This document shows, one piece after another, positions 8,986 to 16,002 of a stretch of 64,000 nucleotides of DNA (positions within the stretch are counted from its first letter, which is position 1; each line of letters begins with the position of its first letter). Location of the stretch: assembly GCF_026626885.1 (NCBI RefSeq), contig NZ_JAPNOA010000039.1, positions 186,001 through 250,000 of the forward strand, written 5' to 3'. Below the pieces are notes generated by a model. The model searched no databases, had not been told where the DNA came from, and was given only the letters and a program-made list of their open reading frames with translations. The DNA is from Parathalassolituus penaei (GTDB lineage Bacteria; Pseudomonadota; Gammaproteobacteria; Pseudomonadales; Oceanobacteraceae). A program made the translations under genes and the position numbers.

Positions 8986-10047
8986 TTACTCCACCGCGGC
9001 GGTTTTACTACCGCTGAACTGGTTTATCAGCTCATTGGCTTCCTGATACAGATGCTGGCCATCGAGGTTCTGGGCGTTCATATCGCTGATCCAGTTGGCC
9101 ACGACAGGTTTCACCAGCTCCTGACAACGCTGGGTTTCGTCGTTGCCCAACACTATGGTTTCGTTGGAGGTGGTCTTCACGATATCCATACCGGTCTGTT
9201 CCATCTTGTCGAGTTCACGCCCCATCCAGGCCGCCAGTGGCAAACCGGAGTTACGGTCGATCACCGCTTTCAGGTCATCCGGCAGTTTTTCGTACGTCTG
9301 TTTGTTCATGGTGAACAGGAACACCTGGGCATACAGACCACGGTCGCCGCCAAAACGGGTGTGGGATTTCACCAGCTCATGCACCTTCAGCGGTTTCACC
9401 ACGTCGTACGACAGCGCCGCCACATCAATGACCCCTTTTGACAGCGCCGACGGCAGCTGTGGTGCCGGAATAAAGGTCGGGCTGGCGCCCATCAGATCCA
9501 GTGCTTCGGCAATCGATTTGTTGGGAGCCCGTACTTTCAGGCCCTTGAGGTCATCCAGCGAACGGATGGCGTGATCACGAGAATGGAAAACCCCGGTGCC
9601 GTTGGTGTGAATGGCGAGCAATTTGACCTCGTCGAAGTCCCCTTTCATTTCCTTGTCGGCGTAAGTCTGGATAGCCTGACTGGTGGCTTCGGCGCTGGCG
9701 GCCATAAACGGCAGCTCAAACACATCGGCTTTCGGGAAACGGCCCGGCGTATAACCGGCCACCGTCCAAGTGATGTCGGCAACGCCTGTGCGAGCCTGAT
9801 CAAACAGCTGGGCTGGTTTGCCGCCGAGCTGCATGGCCGGATAGAGGTCGATATGAATCCGGCCCCCCGACTCCTTCATGATATTGTCGGCCCACGGCTG
9901 CAGGATATCGGTATGAACCTCCGACATCGGCGGCAGCAGGTGATGTAATTTCAGATTGAATTCGGCATCGGCGGCCTGGCTGAACTGGCTTGCCAGTAAT
10001 GTGACCAGACTGATACCCAACGTGCGCAGCGTACGATTGTTTTTCAT
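8986..10047 (-). CDS. TRAP transporter solute-binding protein, DctP family
   Basis: Periplasmic binding protein of 353 residues with a signal peptide ending near SQAADAEF. DctP-family features are visible: HLLPPMSEVHTDILQPWAD at the N terminus, the helix-strand segment LDDLKGLKVRAPNKSIAEALDLMGASPTFIPAPQLPSALSKGVIDVA holding the ligand arginine, and a hinge helix at the C terminus. Substrates are usually carboxylates. No DctQ or DctM membrane subunits are nearby, so it is an orphan or works with subunits elsewhere. It is third in the Rieske oxygenase run, 123 bases after the oxygenase, suggesting that it captures the oxygenase substrate or a related acid. Confidence 0.88.
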   Translation of the reverse strand: MKNNRTLRTLGISLVTLLASQFSQAADAEFNLKLHHLLPPMSEVHTDILQPWADNIMKESGGRIHIDLYPAMQLGGKPAQLFDQARTGVADITWTVAGYTPGRFPKADVFELPFMAASAEATSQAIQTYADKEMKGDFDEVKLLAIHTNGTGVFHSRDHAIRSLDDLKGLKVRAPNKSIAEALDLMGASPTFIPAPQLPSALSKGVIDVAALSYDVVKPLKVHELVKSHTRFGGDRGLYAQVFLFTMNKQTYEKLPDDLKAVIDRNSGLPLAAWMGRELDKMEQTGMDIVKTTSNETIVLGNDETQRCQELVKPVVANWISDMNAQNLDGQHLYQEANELINQFSGSKTAAVE

Positions 10048-10170
10048 GGTGTGACCTTTTTGTTTTTATTAAATGGCTGGTACCGGACGAACAACCGGCG
10101 GTGTTGGCTGTAACCCCATCACCACCGGGACTTGCTACTGCTAATAAGATTTTCGTGTTTGTGGAGCTGG

Positions 10171-11253
10171 TTATTGCTTCAGTTGCTCCATGATGCGGCG
10201 CGCTCGATTAGGGCCAACGTCGACGTGGATATCCACCATCGGCTCACCGGCAAACTGCTTCATGTTGTTGTATTGGGCTTCGATCACCACCTTGTCTTCC
10301 TGGAAGGTAAAGGCGGTTTGCTGGATCACCGCGGCCAGCACCTCCTCGCGGTTGTCTTGCGGATTGGTGGCCATGGTCCAGAGGTAATGACTGCTGGTTT
10401 CGGTTTCCGGGGTGATGGCGTGATAACCGCGCATGTGGAAACCGCCGCGTTGCGGGTCATCGAGATCATCGGTGTTAACGTCCACTGCCCCGGTCCAGAT
10501 ACGCAGATGGTTGGGGGTAAACAGGATTTCCTGCCAACGATCGACCTTGCCCGCAAACGGCCAGACGGCGGTGTAGGTCGGTGGTGGCACCGAATCACGC
10601 ATGTAGCGTTTCACCAGTACTTCGTTGCCGTTGGCTTCTACTTTCTGCTCGGCATTCATGTGGATTCTGGCGTTGCCACCGATGGTTTGCAGGTGCACAT
10701 AACCGAGGTGACTGAGGTCGAGCAGGTTGTCGTGAATAAGCTGGAACGGCGCCTGGTAATGGAACACATCACCATCCCAGACGTACTCGGGTGAGCTGTG
10801 CACCGGATACGACGGCGGCGGGCAATCCGGCTGGCTGTCGCGCTCGGAGCCGAACCAGATCCACACCAGTGAATCCACTTCCTGCACCACATAGGCATGT
10901 ACCCGCGCCTTGGCCGGGACCTTGTCCTGCCCCGGAATCTCGGTGCACTGGCCTTCACGGTTGTAGAGCATGCCGTGATAACCACAACGGATACCGTCGG
11001 CTTCCAGCGTGCCATTCGACAGCGGCAAATGACGGTGACAGCAACGGTCTTCCACCGCTGCCACCGCACCATCAGCGGTACGGAACAGCACCACTGGCTC
11101 ATTCAGAAAACGCCGCGCCAGCGGACGTTCGCTGTTCACTTCCTTGCTGAGCGCCGCCACGTACCAGAGGTTAAGTGGAAAGGCTTGCGGGTTGCGGGTG
11201 TGGCTGGGGGTAAAGTCCACCGACACACCGGGGATGTGTAATGACACACTCAT
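10171..11253 (-). CDS. Rieske non-heme iron oxygenase, VanA-like
   Basis: Terminal oxygenase of a two-component system, 360 residues. The Rieske [2Fe-2S] ligands are Cys71-x-His73 (RCCHRH; Cys replaces the usual Pro) and Cys90-x2-His93 (CGYH). The mononuclear iron site is DNLLDLSHLGYVH (Asp179, His182, His187). Architecture and length resemble vanillate demethylase VanA and other ring demethylases or hydroxylases that use a VanB-type reductase, which is encoded 74 bases upstream. Typical chemistry is O-demethylation or hydroxylation of an aromatic or amine substrate; the substrate is not predictable. AAAGGAG precedes the ATG. Confidence 0.9.
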   Translation of the reverse strand: MSVSLHIPGVSVDFTPSHTRNPQAFPLNLWYVAALSKEVNSERPLARRFLNEPVVLFRTADGAVAAVEDRCCHRHLPLSNGTLEADGIRCGYHGMLYNREGQCTEIPGQDKVPAKARVHAYVVQEVDSLVWIWFGSERDSQPDCPPPSYPVHSSPEYVWDGDVFHYQAPFQLIHDNLLDLSHLGYVHLQTIGGNARIHMNAEQKVEANGNEVLVKRYMRDSVPPPTYTAVWPFAGKVDRWQEILFTPNHLRIWTGAVDVNTDDLDDPQRGGFHMRGYHAITPETETSSHYLWTMATNPQDNREEVLAAVIQQTAFTFQEDKVVIEAQYNNMKQFAGEPMVDIHVDVGPNRARRIMEQLKQ

Positions 11254-11327
11254 GGAAAAGCTCCTTTGTTATTGTCGTGTCGAGCAAGTCAGGTTCGGTT
11301 CAAGCAAACGCAGGAGGCCTGCGGCGA

Positions 11328-12272
11328 TTACAGATCAATCACCAGCCGGGCACTGAAGGAACGGGAACAACAGGGGGTAAACAGACGGTTGCTGGCCTGT
11401 TCGGCCGAGGTCAGATACTGGTCACGATGATCCGGCTGACCATCCACCACGTTGGTGAGGCAGGCACCACAAATGCCCTGCTCACACGATGACGGCACAT
11501 TCACACCGGCAGCGAGCAGCGCTTCCAGCGCGGTCTGGTCGGCGGCTACCTGGATCAATTGGCCGCTGTTGAGCTGCAATTCGAAGGGTGTGTCGCCCGC
11601 CGTTTCCACCACCGGCGCAGCAAAAAATTCACGATGCAGACGATCTTCAGCCCACACCTGAGCACGGGCGGCACCTAACACGGCCTCAATAAAACCGCTG
11701 GGGCCACACACATACAGATGGCTGTCGACCGGGCTATCCACCAGCACGCTGTCCAGCTCCAGACGCTGACCTTCGTCGTCGATCCAGACATGACAAAACG
11801 GGGCCAGATCACCCTGCTGCAACTCCTCCAGAAACGCCGCGCGATCACGACTTCGACAGGCGTAATGCAGGCTGAACGACCGCCCCTGCTGCAGAAGCTG
11901 ACGCGCCATCGCCAGAATCGGCGTGATACCAATACCACCGGCCAGCAACAGGCTGTGCTGTGGGCCTTCATGTAGCGGGAACAGATTGCGCGGCGCACTC
12001 ACCGGCAGACACTGCCCTTCCTGCAGCACCTCGTGCACCTCACGCGAACCGCCACGGGAATTCGGGTCTTTCAGAACCGCAACCCGATACAGCAACGGTT
12101 CGGCACCCGGATTGGTAAGGGAATACTGACGCACCGTGCCGGATGGCAAATGCAGATCGATATGGGCACCGGCCTCAAAACCGGCCAGTGGCTGGCCGTC
12201 TTCACGACCCATCTCCAGCTCAACAATGTCGCGAGCGACGTTATGTTTACGAATAATCACCAGATGCTGCAT
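11328..12272 (-). CDS. Oxygenase reductase, VanB-like (flavin, NAD, 2Fe-2S)
   Basis: Electron-transfer partner of the Rieske oxygenase, 314 residues. Order: flavin-binding barrel (HIDLHLPSGTVRQYSLTN), NAD-binding domain (LLLAGGIGITPILAMARQL, then LYVCGPSGFIEAVL), and a C-terminal plant-type ferredoxin domain with cysteines in SSCEQGICGACLTNVVDG and a fourth near the end (FTPCCSRS). Start at 12272 chosen because AGAGG lies five bases upstream and the protein then begins with the first barrel strand; farther in-frame starts would read through the 12341-12395 inverted repeat. Confidence 0.9.
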   Translation of the reverse strand: MQHLVIIRKHNVARDIVELEMGREDGQPLAGFEAGAHIDLHLPSGTVRQYSLTNPGAEPLLYRVAVLKDPNSRGGSREVHEVLQEGQCLPVSAPRNLFPLHEGPQHSLLLAGGIGITPILAMARQLLQQGRSFSLHYACRSRDRAAFLEELQQGDLAPFCHVWIDDEGQRLELDSVLVDSPVDSHLYVCGPSGFIEAVLGAARAQVWAEDRLHREFFAAPVVETAGDTPFELQLNSGQLIQVAADQTALEALLAAGVNVPSSCEQGICGACLTNVVDGQPDHRDQYLTSAEQASNRLFTPCCSRSFSARLVIDL

Positions 12273-12340
12273 GAGTACCTCTGCTTCTCCCCGGTACTGA
12301 TCCGTTGCTGAACCAACCCGGTGTCGGAGTGTTTTTATTA

Positions 12341-12395
12341 TTAGAGTTGACATATCAACACTATCATCAAAACATAGTTGATATGTCAACTCTAA
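12341..12395. promoter_or_regulatory. Perfect 19-bp inverted repeat, candidate MarR operator
   Basis: TTAGAGTTGACATATCAAC (12341-12359) is repeated exactly inverted at 12377-12395, with 17 bases between. Each arm itself contains a near-palindrome, TTGATATGTCAA, so two dimers could bind. It lies about 70 bases before the reductase start and after the MarR gene, fitting control of the oxygenase operon by that MarR. GTTGA(N4-5)TCAAC recurs near the second MarR gene (61869-61883). Confidence 0.65.
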
Positions 12396-12441
12396 AGGCA
12401 TTCATTTTGGGCACAGGGTATTCAGAAAAGAGAAAGGATCA

Positions 12442-12600
12442 GGGTGTCGGGCGTCGGACGTCGGACAAAGTAAAAAACGCGGCATTCCCACGCAGGAGCG
12501 TGGGAACGAGATAGAGATCAGGCCCGGCCAGACGCCAGATCCGATCGCGGCCCGGCCAGACGCCAGATGCCCGACACAATAGAGGCCAGACGCCAGATAA
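12442..12600 (+). repeat. Mixed heptamer and REP cluster next to marR
   Basis: It contains three heptamers (GTGTCGG, GCGTCGG, ACGTCGG) at 12442-12465, the palindrome ATTCCCACGCAGGAGCGTGGGAA (12481-12510), the GATCCGATCGCGGCCCGG motif (12538-12555) and scattered CCAGACG units running up to the MarR stop codon. No hairpin core is present. Confidence 0.8.
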
Positions 12601-13086
12601 TCACTCAGCTTCCGGCAAGCACCGATTGGCGTCTTCCACTCTCGCGCTAATACGCAACAGCAAGCTCACCAGCTGATCCACCTCGTCATCCGACAGATCC
12701 GCCAGCAATTGCGATTCCCGCGCCAGCGCCACCTTGATAATGCGGTTATGCATATCACAACCAGCAGCCGTCAGGCGCAAATGGGTACGGCGGCAGTCGG
12801 CGGGATCGGGAATGGCGGTAATGAGTTGCTGCGATTCCAGCTGTTTGACGGCCCGGCTGACCGCGGCCTTGTCGAGGCCAATCACCTGACACACGCGGTT
12901 GGCGGTAATGCCATCTTCCACCGCCAGCAGCGCCAACATGCGCCATTCCACAATGCCGACACCAAAATGGTTGCGGTAACAGTTGGATGCACCGCTGGAT
13001 AACTTGTTGGCCAGAAAAGTGATCAGCGCTGGCAGATAACGATCCAGATCAAGTTTGAGCGGAATATCAGGATGAGGAGCAGTCAT
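12601..13086 (-). CDS. MarR-family transcriptional regulator
   Basis: Winged-helix regulator of 161 residues. The DNA-binding region is GITANRVCQVIGLDKAAVSRAVKQLESQQLITAIPDPADCRRTHLRLTAAG (about residues 58-110), flanked by dimerisation helices. MarR proteins are commonly released from DNA by phenolic or aromatic acids, which suits the adjacent Rieske system. It is on the same strand and upstream of the reductase, separated by a repeat cluster and the 19-bp inverted repeat. Its stop codon directly abuts heptamer-type repeats. Confidence 0.88.
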   Translation of the reverse strand: MTAPHPDIPLKLDLDRYLPALITFLANKLSSGASNCYRNHFGVGIVEWRMLALLAVEDGITANRVCQVIGLDKAAVSRAVKQLESQQLITAIPDPADCRRTHLRLTAAGCDMHNRIIKVALARESQLLADLSDDEVDQLVSLLLRISARVEDANRCLPEAE

Positions 13087-13205
13087 GACAGCAGCGAATT
13101 CACATCGGCAACAGAGGGAGTGATTCTATACAGCGAATGCGGGTACAGAACAACGTTGGCCGCTGTAATTCACCGGCCAGACCTGTAATCAGAAACAAAA
13201 AACAC

Positions 13206-13246
13206 CTGCCGGAAGGCCCGGCAGGTTGGCCTCTGCACAGAGGCCA
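13206..13246 (-). terminator. Double hairpin terminator
   Basis: GGCCTCTG-CA-CAGAGGCC (13229-13246) and CCTGCCGG-AAGG-CCGGCAGG type stem (13206-13226) follow each other and on the minus strand lead into a T-run. It closes the small gene at 13293-13478, and sits 15 bases after a TAA (13261) in that gene's second frame. Confidence 0.75.
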
Positions 13247-13292
13247 GGAGCGATAAAACGTTAACCGGCGTGTGAACGCAGACGCCAGGCAA

Positions 13293-13478
13293 TCACATAG
13301 TCACCACGGTCCGGCGACTGACGGGCACCACTAGCCGACAACCACGGGCCGCCAGCATCACACCACCACCCAGCAGGCCCAAACCTGCCAGCACAAACAC
13401 AATGGCCAACAGCCACAGAATCACACGCACCGGTGCCGCAAGCGGCCGCGCGCCCAACGAGGGATCGGAATTATTCAT
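13293..13478 (-). CDS. Small membrane protein, possibly frameshifted
   Basis: 61 residues with one transmembrane helix (APVRVILWLLAIVFVLAGLGLLGGGVMLAA). GGAG lies seven bases before the ATG. After the helix this frame ends RGCRLVVPVSRRTVVTM, whereas the next frame continues GGPWLSASGARQSPDRGDYVIAWRLRSHAG and stops at 13261, right before the terminator. The second ending is a better position for a 3' end, so a one-base frameshift (real or sequencing) is possible. Family not recognised. Confidence 0.4.
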   Translation of the reverse strand: MNNSDPSLGARPLAAPVRVILWLLAIVFVLAGLGLLGGGVMLAARGCRLVVPVSRRTVVTM

Positions 13479-14178
13479 AAACAGGCTCCGGTTCAGACAC
13501 CCAGAAAGGGACCAGCCGCACAGGCTGACCATAAAGACCACTCACCACTGACGGACGACAAACAGAAAGGAAACTCACATCACCCGGCGCGGGTGAACGA
13601 ACTTGAATCAGATAACAGCCCCCGCCCGCCACACGGCCACAAAGCCATGAAAAGCACGGAAGCCAGCCGTCAGGCTGCCTGGTCTGGAACCCGCATGATC
13701 CGGCCATATGCCCGCAAATGCGACAAAACGGGCCATAACGATTTCTACCACCCGCATACCAATAACGACCGTTATCCAGCCGACCACAACAGGCCGTTCA
13801 GGCACGGCAGACAATCGTCTTCTCAGGGATGGTATTTGCAGCAAGCTGCGGAATTTATGAGCAGCAGTGAACGGGGTTTAGGGCAGGAATTACCAACAAT
13901 GCTGTGCAGCAGAGGGACAGTGGGATTAGGCAGGCAACAATGAAGTGGAGAAGCAGCTGGGACTGGTTGGGCCGGTTAGTTGGTTAAACACTAGAGCGGA
14001 TGGTGAAGTCGTTATCGGGGGTTGGCAGTTGTCTGTTAAAGCTGGACAAGATCACCGGAGAGGCCGAACGTTTTGTTAGCCGGCAAATCTGCGAAAAATA
14101 GAAATGTGGTAAAGAGCGCCACTATCCACCTTTTAATAGACCGCAGAATTGCGCAACTGAACATTTTCGCACCAAGCC
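13479..14178. other. Gene-poor stretch
   Basis: About 700 bases with open frames on both strands, none with a credible ribosome-binding site, domain or composition. No repeats of the types found elsewhere. Possibly decayed coding sequence. Confidence 0.4.
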
Positions 14179-14547
14179 TTACATGATCTTTTTAACCGGG
14201 TAAGTTAAATCACCATCCTGTCCCTCAGGCTCACCCAATTCAATCGTTGCAGGATCACTGAAGTTGAAATCCAAATCTATACCAGCTTGTTCAAGTACGG
14301 ACGCATCAAATGTGATTGAAATATCTTCATCACCAACAGTAATTGTTCCTATTGCCCAATCCGCATAATCGGAATCGCCAACACCCGAATCAATAATGTC
14401 GACAGTGCCAGTTACAACACGTGGCAAGGCCGTATTCAAAGACACTGCAGAGTTTTTAATCGAGGAATTATCTGACTCATTACTTTCACCACAACCTAGC
14501 AACGAAATAGCGCCAAACAATAAAATAGCAATTTTATTCACACTCAT
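14179..14547 (-). CDS. Small putative lipoprotein of unknown function
   Basis: 122 residues. The N terminus MSVNKIAILLFGAISLLGCGES is a lipoprotein signal with lipobox LLGC and cysteine at 19, followed by a Ser/Asn/Asp-rich linker and an acidic strand-rich domain (VTGTVDIIDSGVGDSDYADWAIGTITVGDEDISITFDASVLEQAGIDLDF). Codon use and base composition are noticeably AT-richer than in neighbours, as is the surrounding DNA, suggesting separate origin. No family recognised; no operon partner. Confidence 0.6.
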   Translation of the reverse strand: MSVNKIAILLFGAISLLGCGESNESDNSSIKNSAVSLNTALPRVVTGTVDIIDSGVGDSDYADWAIGTITVGDEDISITFDASVLEQAGIDLDFNFSDPATIELGEPEGQDGDLTYPVKKIM

Positions 14548-15098
14548 TCCTTTTATTTAAAACTGGGATAAAATTTTTTCAAATGCATTGCTGCATCTTC
14601 TAACGGCACGATTTATTCAGAGAGGAAGACAGGTATTTACATTGATTGAAAATCTCCATTTTCACCGTACTTTCTTCCCTGAAAAAACAAGCGCATATGA
14701 CGAATAATGCTCATATTGCCGTTTAAATATGCGCCTTACACACAGCGCCACAAGTACAAAAGCAATGAACATCATGGAGTTACGCTAACAGCAATCAATA
14801 AAACGTGCAATCGATCTGAAGATACAATCATCACTTTTCCGCCATGATCCGACTGCATTCTGCATATATCTGGTACTTAAGAATGAGTAGAGTCACGCAC
14901 ACAAGGCGACTTTTAGTCGGAAAGATGCATATGCGGCAGCACTGGTATCGCTAAACGAAAATGGGGGGTAACGTAAAAATAAGATCATCTTTTAATCAAC
15001 CCGACGATCCAAACCACCCACAAAAAAGCCCCCTTGCGGGGGCGAACAGAGCCGGAGATGAGCTATCTCCGAGAGTGATGCAGCGGAACGAACAAGGC
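14548..15098. other. AT-rich intergenic region with SDR terminator
   Basis: 550 bases, AT-rich up to about 14960, without a convincing gene. The last part holds the terminator of the catabolic operon (15022-15044). Confidence 0.5.
15022..15044 (-). terminator. Rho-independent terminator of the catabolic operon
   Basis: On the minus strand GCCCCC-GCAA-GGGGGC is followed by six T residues, about 55 bases after the SDR stop. It marks the 3' end of the seven-gene operon. Confidence 0.88.
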
Positions 15099-15875
15099 TT
15101 ACCAGGCGGTGGAGCCGCCGTCGACCGGCAGGTCGGCGCCGGTAACCCAGGAGGCTTCGTCGGAAGCCAGGTAAATCGCGGCGTAACCGATGTCTTGCGG
15201 CTGGCCGAGGCGTCTGATCATGGTTTTGGCCAGCACTTCCTCGCGGAAACCGGGGATGTTTTCCAGCGGTTCGCGGGTGGCGGTGGTTTCGATCAGGGCC
15301 GGGGAAATGGTGTTGGCGCGGATGTTGAACTCGCGGCCTTCCATCGCCAGCTGACGGGTCATGGCCAGTACGCCGCCTTTACCGGCGCAATGGGCCAGGG
15401 CGGGCAGTGGTTTGAAGGCGTTGTGGGCGTTAGCGGAGGCGAAGTTGATAATCGCGCCGCTGCCGCTGGCTTTCAGGTGGGGCCAGGCGGTCTGGCAGGC
15501 GAGGAATACCACGCTCAATTCGCCGTCGAGGGTGCGTTTCCAGCCGGAGTAATAATCCATGTCCTGAATCCAGGCGAAAGCGCCAAAGGCTCCGGCGTTG
15601 ACCAGAATATCGAGGCGGCCGTGGCGTTCAATACAGGTGTCGATGAGCTTCTGGACGTCTTCCGGTACGGTGAGGTCACAGGGGGCAACCGAGTGCATCG
15701 GGGTGCCCTGCTCTGCTGCCAGCGCATCGGTTTCAGCAGCCGTGGTCGGGTTGATGTCAGCACCGACCACCAGCGCACCTTCAGCGGCAAACATCAGAGC
15801 GCAGCCACGGCCAATGCCGGAACCGCTGCCGGTGACGATGGCGACCTTGCCTTCCAGGCGTTTGGTTTTGTTCAT
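15099..15875 (-). CDS. Short-chain dehydrogenase/reductase with His in place of catalytic Tyr
   Basis: Classical SDR fold, 258 residues: nucleotide motif VTGSGSGIGRG (15-25), NAG at 93-95, INFASANA with the catalytic serine position at 147, and C-terminal VTGADLPVDGGSTAW. The usual Tyr-x3-Lys is His162-CAG-Lys166 (ALAHCAGKGGVLAMTRQLA). Such an A-H-x3-K form is known in one SDR subgroup, so the gene need not be dead, but proton transfer must differ. Start at 15875 has AAGGA seven bases upstream; an extension to 15965 would read through heptamer-like repeats. Last gene of the operon. Confidence 0.88.
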   Translation of the reverse strand: MNKTKRLEGKVAIVTGSGSGIGRGCALMFAAEGALVVGADINPTTAAETDALAAEQGTPMHSVAPCDLTVPEDVQKLIDTCIERHGRLDILVNAGAFGAFAWIQDMDYYSGWKRTLDGELSVVFLACQTAWPHLKASGSGAIINFASANAHNAFKPLPALAHCAGKGGVLAMTRQLAMEGREFNIRANTISPALIETTATREPLENIPGFREEVLAKTMIRRLGQPQDIGYAAIYLASDEASWVTGADLPVDGGSTAW

Positions 15876-15894
15876 TTTATTGTCCTTGTGGGTC

Positions 15895-15993
15895 GGGTGT
15901 CGGGCCGGGCGTCGGGAGTCGGGCCGGGCCGCGTTCGGATCGGGTGCCAGAGAAACTCCCGACACCAGACTCCAGACACCAGACGCCCGACTC
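15895..15993 (+). repeat. Degenerate heptamer and GATCCGATC-type repeats
   Basis: GTCGGGTGTCGGGCCGGGC runs, an inverted CGGGCCGCGTTCGGATC motif and CCAGACTCCAGACACCAGACG runs fill the gap between the phytoene-desaturase-like gene and the SDR, inside the operon. The array ends ten bases from the upstream gene's stop codon. Confidence 0.75.
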
Positions 15994-16002
15994 CAGACCT
16001 TT

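Noticed and set aside
13593-13943. Plus-strand open frame of 116 codons
   Set aside because: No ribosome-binding site, no recognisable domain, and overlapping open frames on the other strand.
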